64,000 bases of DNA from Dermacoccus abyssi (lineage in GTDB: Bacteria > Actinomycetota > Actinomycetes > Actinomycetales > Dermatophilaceae): the NCBI RefSeq assembly GCF_034541975.1, contig NZ_JAVYJM010000001.1, one strand, 5' to 3'. Below, piece by piece: positions 24,538-33,231 of the stretch (within the stretch, counting starts at the first letter, position 1; each line of letters starts with the position of its first letter). The notes beneath the pieces are model-generated. The model did no database searches. It saw nothing but the letters and a program-made list of their open reading frames with translations, and had not been told where the DNA came from. The position numbers and the translations under genes were made by a program.

Positions 24538-25143
24538 TCAGTTAACAGGTTTCGTCCACACGACGAAGTTGTTGACGTGGTGCACTCCGACGAGTTCGGA
24601 GGCCGAATCGCAGGTGATGAGGGCGAGCACCGGCGTCTTCGAGGAGCCCCACACACTCTGGTCGTGGCGCAGTTCCTCCTTGTCGACCGACTTGACTCGG
24701 GTGACCTGGAACTTCTGCGACGACGTGTCGGCAAAGCGGACGGTGAGGCGCTGCCCCACTTTGACCTCGGGCAGTTTGGCGAAGACGTCGGGGCCGTTGA
24801 ACGTCACGTGCCCCGCGATGACCGAGATGCCGACCTGCCCTGGGCTGACCGTGGCGTTGTACCACTGCGTCACACCCGGGGGCGGCGAGATCTCGCCGCT
24901 CTTGGTCAGGCCCATACCCGTGACCTTGCGGTCGAAGCCGATGGACGGGATCGCGAGCGACACGGGCACGCTGCCGCCCCCCTTGGGTGCAGTCGCCGTC
25001 GGAGCAGGTGTCGTTGTCGGCGCCTGTGCCGTTTCGACGTCGCTCGCTTCGTCGTCGGAGTCACGTTTGCGTGAACAACCTGCCACGCCGAGCAGACCGA
25101 CCCCGGCCAACGCCAGCGCGCTGCGGCGGCCCACCTCGTTCAT
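24538..25143 (-). CDS. Class F sortase homologue lacking the usual Arg
   Basis: This 201-aa protein has a lipoprotein or Tat-like signal (MNEVGRRSALALAGVGLLGV, lipobox VAGC), a short Thr/Pro/Ala linker and a sortase domain paralogous to that at 22880. His (VIAGHVTFNGPDVF) and Cys (ALITCDSA) are present, but in the strand that carries the catalytic Arg (HRSNN in the paralogue) it reads HHVNNFVVWTK, so Arg is replaced by His. It may have altered chemistry or be inactive. Its start is 2 nt beyond the gatB stop, so it may be read through from gatB. Confidence 0.82.
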   Translation of the reverse strand: MNEVGRRSALALAGVGLLGVAGCSRKRDSDDEASDVETAQAPTTTPAPTATAPKGGGSVPVSLAIPSIGFDRKVTGMGLTKSGEISPPPGVTQWYNATVSPGQVGISVIAGHVTFNGPDVFAKLPEVKVGQRLTVRFADTSSQKFQVTRVKSVDKEELRHDQSVWGSSKTPVLALITCDSASELVGVHHVNNFVVWTKPVN

Positions 25144-25145
25144 CG

Positions 25146-26657
25146 TCAGGCCTGGCCCAGCTGTTCGAGGATGATGGAACGCGCCTTGGCCGCGTCGGCC
25201 TGGCCCTTCATCTCCTTCATCACCTGACCGATGAGCGCACCAGCGGCCTGAACCTTGCCGTCTCGGACCTTCTGTGCGACGTCCGGGTTGGCCTCGATGA
25301 CCTTCGTCACTGCGGCCTCCAGCGCACCGTCGTCCTGCACGAGTTCGAGACCGCGGGCGTCCGCAACCTCGGTCGGAGTACCTTCGCCGGCGAGGACGCC
25401 CTCGAGCGTCTGACGCGCCATCGAGTCGTTGAGGCGACCGGACTTCACGAGCCCGTCGAGCTCAGCGATCGTCTTCGGCGTGACGTGACGCTGGGCAGCG
25501 AACTCGACAAAGGGTTCACCGGCCTTGTTGGCCAGGCGGGCGATCTCGCCCGTCCACCACTTGCGCGCGCCCGCGGCACTCGCACCCGCCGCGATGGTCT
25601 CCTCGATCGTCTCGACCGCGCCCGCGTTGTAGACGTCGCGCATCTCGAGGTCGGAGAAGCCCCACTCGCCCTGTAGACGCTTGCGGCGCTCGGCGGGCGG
25701 CTCGGGCAGTGTGGCGCGCAGCTGCTCGACGAGCTCACGGCTCGGAGCGACCGGCACGAGATCGGGCTCCGGGAAGTAGCGGTAGTCGTCGGCGTCCGAC
25801 TTCGGGCGACCGGACGTCGTGACGCCGGTGTCCTCGTGCCAGTGACGCGTCTCCTGCAGGATCGATCCGCCCTCGTTGAGGACGGCCGCGTGGCGCGTGA
25901 TCTCGTAGCGCACCGCTCGCTCGACCGAGCGCAGCGAGTTGACGTTCTTGGTCTCCGTGCGGGTACCGAACTTCTCGGCGCCCTTCGGCATGAGCGAGAC
26001 GTTCGCGTCGCAACGCATCGAGCCCTGCTCCATGCGGGCGTCGGACACGTCGAGCGCACGCATCAGTTCGCGCAGCGCACCGACGTAGGCCTTCGCGATC
26101 TCGGGCGCGCGCTCCCCCGCACCCACGAGCGGCTTGGTGACGATCTCGATGAGCGGGATGCCGGCACGGTTGTAGTCGAGCAGCGAGTGATCGGCGCCGT
26201 GGATGCGACCCGTGGCACCGCCGACGTGCAGCGACTTACCCGTGTCCTCCTCCATGTGCGCACGCTCGATCTCGACACGCCACGGCGTACCGTCCTCGAG
26301 TTCGACGTCGAGGTAACCCTCGAAGGCGATGGGCTCGTCGTACTGCGAGGTCTGGAAGTTCTTCGGCATGTCCGGGTAGAAGTAGTTCTTCCGGGCGAAG
26401 CGGCACCACTCGGCGATCTCGCAGTTGAGCGCGAGGCCGATGCGGATGGCGGACTCCACGCCCTTCGCGTTGACCACCGGCAGTGCGCCGGGCAGGCCCA
26501 GGCAGACCGGGCAGGTCTGAGTGTTCGGCTCGGCGCCGAACTCGGTGGCACAGCCGCAGAACATCTTCGTCTCGGTGTTCAGCTCGACGTGCACCTCGAG
26601 ACCCATGACGGGGTCGTACGTGGCAATCGCCTCGTCGTAGTCGACAACGGCATCCAT
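25146..26657 (-). CDS. gatB: Aspartyl/glutamyl-tRNA amidotransferase subunit B
   Basis: GatB (503 aa) binds the mischarged tRNA and, with GatA and GatC, converts Glu-tRNA(Gln) or Asp-tRNA(Asn). Family blocks: PVMGLEVHVELNTETKMFCGC, zinc-type cysteines CGC...CPVCLGLPG, the FYPDMPKNFQTSQYDEPIA motif, and a C-terminal YqeY-like helical domain. The ATG at 26657 overlaps the gatA stop (TGATG) and has AAGGAG 9 nt upstream inside gatA. The frame continues further upstream, but that is within gatA. Confidence 0.97.
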   Translation of the reverse strand: MDAVVDYDEAIATYDPVMGLEVHVELNTETKMFCGCATEFGAEPNTQTCPVCLGLPGALPVVNAKGVESAIRIGLALNCEIAEWCRFARKNYFYPDMPKNFQTSQYDEPIAFEGYLDVELEDGTPWRVEIERAHMEEDTGKSLHVGGATGRIHGADHSLLDYNRAGIPLIEIVTKPLVGAGERAPEIAKAYVGALRELMRALDVSDARMEQGSMRCDANVSLMPKGAEKFGTRTETKNVNSLRSVERAVRYEITRHAAVLNEGGSILQETRHWHEDTGVTTSGRPKSDADDYRYFPEPDLVPVAPSRELVEQLRATLPEPPAERRKRLQGEWGFSDLEMRDVYNAGAVETIEETIAAGASAAGARKWWTGEIARLANKAGEPFVEFAAQRHVTPKTIAELDGLVKSGRLNDSMARQTLEGVLAGEGTPTEVADARGLELVQDDGALEAAVTKVIEANPDVAQKVRDGKVQAAGALIGQVMKEMKGQADAAKARSIILEQLGQA

Positions 26658-28165
26658 CAGTTGTTCTCCTTCAGTGCCGGTGCCTGCGCGAGGAGCGGTG
26701 CGCCCCACTTCTCTTCGAGTGCGCGCTCGAGCGCGGCACCGACGCCGTACATGCGCTCGTCCTTCGTTGCCGGGGCGAGAATCTGGAAGCCGACCGGAAG
26801 GCCGTCGTCCGAGAGGCCCGCAGGCAGCGACATACCGGGCAGACCGGCGAGGTTTGCCGGGATGGTGGCGACGTCGTTGAGGTACATCGCCATCGGGTCC
26901 TCGAGCTTCTCGCCCAGCTTGAACGCGGTGGTGGGGCTCGTGGGGCTGACGAGCACGTCGGCCGACTCGAAGGCACGGGCGAAGTCGCGCGCGATGAGCG
27001 TGCGCACCTTCTGCGCCTGCCCGTAGTACGCGTCGTAGTAGCCGCTCGAGAGGGCGTAGGTGCCCAGGATGATGCGGCGCTTGACCTCGTTGCCGAAGCC
27101 CGCCTCACGCGAAGCGGCCATGACCTGCTCGGCCGAGGGTGCGTCGACCCCCTCAGGCGCGACGCGCAGGCCATAGCGCATGGCGTCGAACTTGGCCAGG
27201 TTCGAACTGACTTCCGACGGCATGACGAGGTAGTAGGCAGCGAGCGCCTGCTCGAAGCTCGGGCAGGAGACGGTGACGACCTCGGCGCCGGCGTCGGTGA
27301 GCGCGGCGACGGCCTCGTCGAAGCGGGCCTTGACGCCAGGCTGGTACCCCTCGCCGTCGAGCTGGGAGATGATTCCGATCTTCATGCCCTTGACGTCACC
27401 GCGACGGGCCGCGTCGACGACCGGCGGCACCGGAGCATCGATCGAGGTGGAGTCCATGGGGTCGTGACCGGCCATGACCTCGTGGAAGAGCGCTGCGTCG
27501 AGGACGGAGCGCGTGCACGGGCCCGCCTGGTCGAGCGAGCTCGCCATCGCGATGAGGCCGTAGCGGCTGATGCCGCCGTACGTCGGCTTCGAGCCGACGG
27601 TGCCCGTCACCGAAGCGGGCTGACGGATCGAACCACCGGTGTCGGTACCGACGGCCAGCGGCGCCTCGAAGGCGGCGACAGCCGCGGCGGAGCCACCGCC
27701 GGAACCACCCGGGATGCGCTCGAGATCCCACGGGTTGTGCGTGGGGCCGTAGGCGCTGTGCTCGGTGGAACTGCCCATCGCGAACTCGTCCATGTTCGTC
27801 TTTCCGAGCAGCGGCATACCCGCTGCACGAAGGCGCGTGACGAGGGTGGCGTCGTACGGGGGCACCCAGCCCTCGAGGATCTTCGAACCGGCCGTCGTGG
27901 GCTGGCCCTTCGTCGTGACGACGTCCTTGACGGCCACCGGCACGCCGGCAAGTGCGTGCACCGGCTTGCCCGCGCTGCGGTCTTCGTCGACCTGCTTCGC
28001 CGCGGCGAGCGCCTCGGAGGTGTTGACGTGGAGGAAGGCGTGCACGTCACCGTCGACGGCAGCGATGCGGTCGAGGTGGGCCTGCGTCAGCTCCACGGCG
28101 CTGACGGAACCGTCGGCGAGCCGGGCCGCCATGTCGGCGGCGCTGAGGCGGATGATGTCGCTCAA
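26657..28165 (-). CDS. gatA: Aspartyl/glutamyl-tRNA amidotransferase subunit A
   Basis: GatA (502 aa) is the amidase that releases ammonia from glutamine. The Ser-Ser-Lys catalytic set is visible: Lys in VPVAVKDVVTTKG, the GGSGGGSAAAVAA amidase signature, and the nucleophile Ser in DTGGSIRQPAS. It begins with a TTG codon at 28165 (MSDIIRLSAADMAA), with AAAGG upstream; no ATG or GTG fits the conserved N-terminus. It lies 22 nt after gatC and overlaps gatB. Confidence 0.97.
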   Translation of the reverse strand: MSDIIRLSAADMAARLADGSVSAVELTQAHLDRIAAVDGDVHAFLHVNTSEALAAAKQVDEDRSAGKPVHALAGVPVAVKDVVTTKGQPTTAGSKILEGWVPPYDATLVTRLRAAGMPLLGKTNMDEFAMGSSTEHSAYGPTHNPWDLERIPGGSGGGSAAAVAAFEAPLAVGTDTGGSIRQPASVTGTVGSKPTYGGISRYGLIAMASSLDQAGPCTRSVLDAALFHEVMAGHDPMDSTSIDAPVPPVVDAARRGDVKGMKIGIISQLDGEGYQPGVKARFDEAVAALTDAGAEVVTVSCPSFEQALAAYYLVMPSEVSSNLAKFDAMRYGLRVAPEGVDAPSAEQVMAASREAGFGNEVKRRIILGTYALSSGYYDAYYGQAQKVRTLIARDFARAFESADVLVSPTSPTTAFKLGEKLEDPMAMYLNDVATIPANLAGLPGMSLPAGLSDDGLPVGFQILAPATKDERMYGVGAALERALEEKWGAPLLAQAPALKENN

Positions 28166-28187
28166 AATCGAACCTTTGCTCGTCGTG

Positions 28188-28484
28188 TCAGTCTTCGCTG
28201 AGGATGCGCGGCACCAAGAAGCGCTGCTGCTCGCTCGCGGGGGCGCCCGACAGCGCCTCGTCCGCGGTGAGCGACGGGCGCACCTCGTCCGGTCGCGTCA
28301 CGTTCGTCAGGGGCAGCGGGTGCGACATGGGCGGGATGTCGTCGGCCGCGGCCTCGTTGACACTGGCCACGAAGCCGACGATGGAGTCGAGCTGCCCGGC
28401 GAAGGTGTCGAGTTCCTCGTCCGACAGATGGATGCGCGCCAGGCCTGCGACGTGCGCGACCTCGTCACGGGAGAGAGAAGACAT
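28188..28484 (-). CDS. gatC: Aspartyl/glutamyl-tRNA amidotransferase subunit C
   Basis: GatC (98 aa from ATG 28484, MSSLSRDEVAHVAGLARIHL) wraps around GatA and GatB and stabilises the complex. The VAHVAGLARIHLSDEEL and RPDEVRPSLTADEAL blocks are diagnostic. An ATG at 28493 adds three residues; 28484 has GAGG close upstream and fits the family start. First gene of gatCAB. Confidence 0.95.
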   Translation of the reverse strand: MSSLSRDEVAHVAGLARIHLSDEELDTFAGQLDSIVGFVASVNEAAADDIPPMSHPLPLTNVTRPDEVRPSLTADEALSGAPASEQQRFLVPRILSED

Positions 28485-28586
28485 GGGCCTCATTCTAGGT
28501 GGTTGTCGTGCGTGGAACCGGCACGGTGCCGCCGGGCGTTCGGCTCGTGAAGCCAGGCGCCGACGGCGGGCCGAGCCGGGCGGTCG

Positions 28587-28823
28587 TCAGCCCTTGAGAG
28601 CACGCGCCACGAGCGCGGGGTCGGGGTTGGTGTGGGGGCGGCCGTCGATGACGACGGTGGGCACGACCTCGTTGCCGTCGTTGACCATGGCGACGAACTC
28701 GCGGGCCTCGTCGTCCTCCCAGATGTTGCGCCAGGTGGCCTTGTTCCTGCTCGCGCCGAGGGCGTTCTCCAGGCGCATGCAGAACACGCAGCCGGGGCGC
28801 CAGTAGATCGTCACGTCACTCAT
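28587..28823 (-). CDS. Glutaredoxin-like protein (mycoredoxin type)
   Basis: The 78-aa protein starts MSDVTIYWRPGCVFCMRLEN; Cys12-Val-Phe-Cys15 is the redox motif and VVPTVVIDG contains the cis-Pro. The size and the WRPGCxFC motif resemble actinobacterial mycoredoxins, which reduce mycothiol mixed disulphides. It overlaps the ligA stop by 4 nt and is followed by gatC about 100 nt downstream. Confidence 0.88.
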   Translation of the reverse strand: MSDVTIYWRPGCVFCMRLENALGASRNKATWRNIWEDDEAREFVAMVNDGNEVVPTVVIDGRPHTNPDPALVARALKG

Positions 28824-31039
28824 GCGTCGTCCTTCTCGTCGGTCGTGTTGTCGTTGTCGGCGATGGGCTGCGCGGTGGCGGCGTCCACATCGTCATCGGT
28901 GTCGTCGGCGCCATCACCCAGAGCTGCGGGACCGCCCTCGAGCAGAATCTTGAACTGCTCCTCGTCGAGGATGCGCAGGCCCAGCTCCTCCGCCTTTGTC
29001 GCCTTGGAGCCGGCGTTGGCTCCGAGAACGACGTAGTCGGTCTTCTTGCTCACGCTTCCGGAGGCCTTGCCGCCGCGCGCGATGATGGCCTCCTTGACGC
29101 CGTCACGCGTGAAGTCGTCGAGGGAACCGGTGGCGACGATGGTGAGACCGTCGAGCGTCTTCGTGATCGACGCGTCGGTCTCGTCCTCCATGCGCACGCC
29201 GCTCGTCGCCCACGACGCGACGATGTTCTCGTGCCAGTCGACGCCGAACCATTCCTTCACGGAGCGGGCGATGACGAAGCCCACGCCGTCGGTAGCTGCG
29301 AGCGCCTCCTCGTCGGCCCCACGGATGGCGTCGATCGAGCCGAACTGCGTAGCCAGTGCGCGGGCGGCCGTCGGGCCGACGTGCCGGATCGACAGGGCGA
29401 CGATGACCCGCCAGAGCGGCTGGCCCTTCGCCTTCTCGAGGTTGTCGAGGAGCTTGAGCCCCGTGGCGGAGACGACGCGCCCGTCGCGCACCTTCTCCTC
29501 GGGGTCGTTCTTCTTCGCGGCCCGCGTGTAGATGCCTACCCGCGCAATGTCGTCGTAGGTGAGGTCGAAGAGGGTGGACTCGTCGGTGAGCACGCCCGAC
29601 TCGAGCAGCGCGATGGAGCCCTCCCACCCGAGCGCCTCGATGTCGAACGCACCGCGACCGGCGAGGGAGAAGATCCGCTCGCGCAACTGCGACGGGCAGG
29701 TGCGCGCGTTCGGGCAGCGGATGTCCTTGTTGCCCTCCCGCTCGTAGGCGAGCTCCGTGCCGCACGAGGGGCAGTGCGTGGGCATGACGAATTCACGCTC
29801 GTCACCGGTACGCGCTTCGACGACCGGCCCGACGATTTCGGGGATGACGTCCCCTGCCTTGCGCAGGACGACCGTGTCGCCGATGAGAACGCCCTTGCGC
29901 TTCACCTCGAACGCGTTGTGGAGGGTGGCCATCTCGACGGTCGAGCCCGCCACGGTGACCGGCTCCATGACACCGAACGGCGTGACGCGACCGGTGCGCC
30001 CGACGTTGACGGCGATGTCGAGGAGTTTCGTGTTGACCTCCTCGGGCGGGTATTTGTACGCGATGGCCCAGCGCGGCGCACGCGAGGTGTTGCCCAGCTG
30101 ACGCTGCACGGCGACCTCGTCGACCTTGACGACGACTCCGTCGATCTCGTGCTCGACGGAGTGACGCTGCTCGCCACCGTAAGCCGCGACGAACTCCTGC
30201 ACCTGCTCCATCGTGTCGAGCACCTTGGCGTAGGGCGACGTCGGCAGACCCCATGCGGCGAGCAGTTCGTAGGCCTCGCTCTGACGTGTGATGTCGAAAC
30301 CGGTGCGTGCGCCGATGCCGTGCACGAGCATCCGCAACGGCCGTCGTGCCGTCTTCGCCGGGTCCTTCTGCCGCAGGGATCCGGCAGCCGCGTTTCGCGG
30401 GTTCGCGAACGGCGACTTCCCCTCCTCGACGAGGCCCTCGTTGAGCTTTTCGAATGCCGCGACGGGGAAGAACACCTCACCGCGGATCTCGACGAGCGCC
30501 GGCACGTCGTCACCCGTGAGTTCGTGCGGGATGCCGTCGATCGTGCGGACGTTGAGCGTGACGTCCTCACCGGTGCGTCCGTCACCGCGGGTCACGCCGC
30601 GCACGAGTTTGCCGTTCTCGTAGAGCAGGTTGATGGCGAGGCCGTCGATCTTGAGTTCACACAGGTAGTGGTAGGTGGTGTTCGCCTCTCGGGCGACGCG
30701 CTCACCCCACTCGGCCAGTTCCTCGGGGCTGAACGCGTTGTCGAGCGAGAGCATCCGTTCGACGTGGTCGACGGGGGTGAACTCCGTGGAGTAGGTGCCC
30801 CCGACACGCTGGGTCGGGCTCTGCGGTGAACGCAGTTCGGGGTGTTCGTCCTCGATCTGCTGCAGCTCACGAAGGAGCGCGTCGTAGGCGCCGTCGCTGA
30901 CGGTCGGAGCGTCCTTGACGTAGTACGCGAACTGGTGGGCGTCGATCTGCTCGGTCAGCTCGGCTGCGCGCCGACGCACCTCGTCGAGCACCTCACTGCG
31001 CAGGGCGTCGGGAGCCTGTTTCGTCGTCTTCTCGCTCAC
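28820..31039 (-). CDS. ligA: NAD-dependent DNA ligase
   Basis: LigA (739 aa) seals nicks in replication and repair. In order: adenylation domain with the active-site Lys130 in CELKIDGLAINLLYENG; OB fold; Cys4 zinc finger (CPSCGTELAYE...CPNARTCPSQL); helix-hairpin-helix region; C-terminal BRCT domain (GLTIVATGSLDDFTRDGVKE). An acidic tail of about 35 residues rich in Asp follows the BRCT. All key residues are intact. Start is the first ATG of the frame, close to the upstream MetE-like gene on the same strand. Confidence 0.98.
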   Translation of the reverse strand: MSEKTTKQAPDALRSEVLDEVRRRAAELTEQIDAHQFAYYVKDAPTVSDGAYDALLRELQQIEDEHPELRSPQSPTQRVGGTYSTEFTPVDHVERMLSLDNAFSPEELAEWGERVAREANTTYHYLCELKIDGLAINLLYENGKLVRGVTRGDGRTGEDVTLNVRTIDGIPHELTGDDVPALVEIRGEVFFPVAAFEKLNEGLVEEGKSPFANPRNAAAGSLRQKDPAKTARRPLRMLVHGIGARTGFDITRQSEAYELLAAWGLPTSPYAKVLDTMEQVQEFVAAYGGEQRHSVEHEIDGVVVKVDEVAVQRQLGNTSRAPRWAIAYKYPPEEVNTKLLDIAVNVGRTGRVTPFGVMEPVTVAGSTVEMATLHNAFEVKRKGVLIGDTVVLRKAGDVIPEIVGPVVEARTGDEREFVMPTHCPSCGTELAYEREGNKDIRCPNARTCPSQLRERIFSLAGRGAFDIEALGWEGSIALLESGVLTDESTLFDLTYDDIARVGIYTRAAKKNDPEEKVRDGRVVSATGLKLLDNLEKAKGQPLWRVIVALSIRHVGPTAARALATQFGSIDAIRGADEEALAATDGVGFVIARSVKEWFGVDWHENIVASWATSGVRMEDETDASITKTLDGLTIVATGSLDDFTRDGVKEAIIARGGKASGSVSKKTDYVVLGANAGSKATKAEELGLRILDEEQFKILLEGGPAALGDGADDTDDDVDAATAQPIADNDNTTDEKDDA

Positions 31040-31093
31040 GGGTCAATCCTGCCTCATGTCACCGACAGGGGCCGGAACGGCGGGGCGTGATGC

Positions 31094-32149
31094 TCAGTCG
31101 GACGTGTCGGCGAGCATCTGGACCGCCTCGACGGCCAGGCGCTGCACCGTGACGGCCTGCTTCGGCGCCAAGCCGGCGAGGCCGCACGCAGGGGTGACGA
31201 CGATGCGGTCGTACTCGCCCGCGCCGAAGCCAATGCGGCGCCACATCCGCTCGAAGGCCTCGACATGGGCGCGCGGGTGGCGCTCGGCCGCCGACGTCGG
31301 AACGAGCCCGGCCCAGAGCGTCAGACCGGAGTCGATCGCCTCGCCCAGCGGCTCGAAGGCCGCCTCCGTGAGCAACGACGTGTCGAGGGACACTCCGTCG
31401 ACGCCGAGGCGGTGCAGCAGCGACACCGGTACGTCCGGCGCGCACGAGTGCACGACCACCTGAGCGCCCGCTGCTTTCACCGTGTCAACGACGTGGCCGA
31501 GAACATCACGCGCTTCACCTTCGTCGATGCGTCGAAGGCGCCCCACGCCCGAAAGGGTCTTGAGCCCGCCGGACAGCACGGCCGGAAGGGACGGTTCGTC
31601 GAGTTGGACGATCGGCGACGCACCGGGCACGAGTGTTCGAACGTGCTCGAGGTGAGCAGCGAGTCCCGCCGCCAGAGACTGCCCGAGATCGCGGGTCGCC
31701 CCGTGGTCGCTGAGAACGCGGTCACCGCGCGGCAGCCACAGCGAAGCGGCGAGCGTCCACGGTCCGACCACCTGAGTCTTGAGCGGTCCGGTGTAACCGT
31801 CGTAGGCCTCGGCCACCTCGTCGAGGTCTTCGCCCAGGTATCCCCCGGCGCGGCGCAGGTCGCGGCTGCGCGACGATCCGGGAGGCGTCAGTCGCCACCC
31901 GCTCGGCTGGAGGTCGGCGGACATCTCGACGAGCAGATCGGCGCCGCGCCCGATCATGTCCGCGCCGGGCCCACGGGTGGACTGCTCGGGCACGTACGGG
32001 ATGCCGGTGCCGTCGGGAACGTCGCCGACGAGAAGATCACGCACTGCGCGTACCGCGTCGCGTGCACCCATCTCGGGCAACGAACCGACACCGCTCGCGC
32101 GAGGCCCCACCGTCTCGCGCGCGCTGCCCTGCGTCGCCCTCATCGTCAT
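31094..32149 (-). CDS. MetE C-terminal-like protein (cobalamin-independent methionine synthase family)
   Basis: The 351-aa protein is about half the length of MetE and resembles its catalytic C-terminal barrel: GVGSLPEM near the start, IVQLDEPSLPAVLSG, VHSCAPDVP with a His and a Cys, and a late TPACGLAGL Cys, which are the likely zinc ligands. It lacks the N-terminal methyltetrahydrofolate domain, so de novo methionine synthesis is unlikely; a methyl transfer to a thiol is possible. A homologue occupies the same place between mnmA and ligA in mycobacteria. Its ATG overlaps the mnmA stop (4 nt). Confidence 0.87.
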   Translation of the reverse strand: MTMRATQGSARETVGPRASGVGSLPEMGARDAVRAVRDLLVGDVPDGTGIPYVPEQSTRGPGADMIGRGADLLVEMSADLQPSGWRLTPPGSSRSRDLRRAGGYLGEDLDEVAEAYDGYTGPLKTQVVGPWTLAASLWLPRGDRVLSDHGATRDLGQSLAAGLAAHLEHVRTLVPGASPIVQLDEPSLPAVLSGGLKTLSGVGRLRRIDEGEARDVLGHVVDTVKAAGAQVVVHSCAPDVPVSLLHRLGVDGVSLDTSLLTEAAFEPLGEAIDSGLTLWAGLVPTSAAERHPRAHVEAFERMWRRIGFGAGEYDRIVVTPACGLAGLAPKQAVTVQRLAVEAVQMLADTSD

Positions 32150-33231
32150 CGAGGTGCCCGGGAGGTCGCCGTGATCGTGGCCGACCCGACGACGCGCGTG
32201 CCCTCGTAGAGCACGACCGACTGTCCTGGAGCCACACCACGGGTGCGCTCGTCGAGACGGACGGTGACGCGCTCCCCGTCAGCGCTGACCCACGCGGGAA
32301 ACTCCTCGCCGTGGGCGCGCAGCTGCGCTCCGAGACGCACCTCACCGCTGGGCGGCGGGCCCGGCCAGCGCGCGTGCTCGGCCTCGATGACGTCGACGCC
32401 GAGCAGGTCGGCCGTGCCGACCACGACCGTGTTCGTCTTCGGCTGGACATCGACGACGTACCGCTTGGCGTGGTCCTCACGCGGCACCTTGAGGCCGAGG
32501 CCACGACGCTGACCGACGGTGAAGCCGTAGGCACCGTCGTGCCGGCCGACCACCTCGCCGTCGCTGTCGACGATGTCGCCGGGCTGCTTGCCGAGACGCT
32601 TCGCGAGGTAACCCTGCGTGTCGCCGTCGGCGATGAAGCAGATGTCGTGGCTGTCCGGCTTGTTGGCAACGTAGAAGCCCTTGGAGGCGGCCTCCTCGCG
32701 GATCTGCGGCTTCGTCGTGTCACCGAGCGGGAAGAACGAGTGCGCGAGCTGATCGGCGTCGAGCACACCCAGCACGTACGACTGGTCCTTCGCCATGTCG
32801 ACGGCGCGGTGCAGTTCGCGACCGTTCGGACCCTCGACGATCTGCGCGTAGTGGCCCGTCGCGACGGCGTCGAAGCCAAGAGCCAAAGCCTTGTCGAGCA
32901 GGGCGGCGAACTTGATCTTCTCGTTGCAGCGCAGGCACGGGTTGGGGGTGCGGCCCGCCTCGTACTCGGCGACGAAGTCCTCGACGACGTCGGCCTTGAA
33001 CCGCTCGGCCATGTCCCACACGTAGAACGGGATGCCGAGCTTGTCGGCGACGCGGCGCGCGTCACCGGCGTCCTCGATCGTGCAGCAGCCGCGCGCACTC
33101 TCACGGAGCGTCGCGGCGGACTGGGAGAGAGCGAGGTGCACGCCGACGACCTCGTGTCCGGCCTCGAGCATGCGCGAGGCGGCGACGGCCGAGTCGACTC
33201 CCCCGCTCATTGCAGCGACGACGCGCATCAC
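32146..33231 (-). CDS. mnmA: tRNA-specific 2-thiouridylase
   Basis: MnmA (361 aa) makes 2-thiouridine at tRNA wobble position 34. Motifs: PP-loop SGGVDSAVAA at residues 9-18, catalytic cysteines in NPCLRCNEKIKF and DICFIADGDTQGYL, and the C-terminal beta-barrel with GQSVVLYEG. Sulfur is likely supplied by the cysteine desulfurase encoded just upstream; the two genes overlap by 4 nt, as do mnmA and the MetE-like gene, so the three form one operon. Confidence 0.96.
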   Translation of the reverse strand: MMRVVAAMSGGVDSAVAASRMLEAGHEVVGVHLALSQSAATLRESARGCCTIEDAGDARRVADKLGIPFYVWDMAERFKADVVEDFVAEYEAGRTPNPCLRCNEKIKFAALLDKALALGFDAVATGHYAQIVEGPNGRELHRAVDMAKDQSYVLGVLDADQLAHSFFPLGDTTKPQIREEAASKGFYVANKPDSHDICFIADGDTQGYLAKRLGKQPGDIVDSDGEVVGRHDGAYGFTVGQRRGLGLKVPREDHAKRYVVDVQPKTNTVVVGTADLLGVDVIEAEHARWPGPPPSGEVRLGAQLRAHGEEFPAWVSADGERVTVRLDERTRGVAPGQSVVLYEGTRVVGSATITATSRAPR

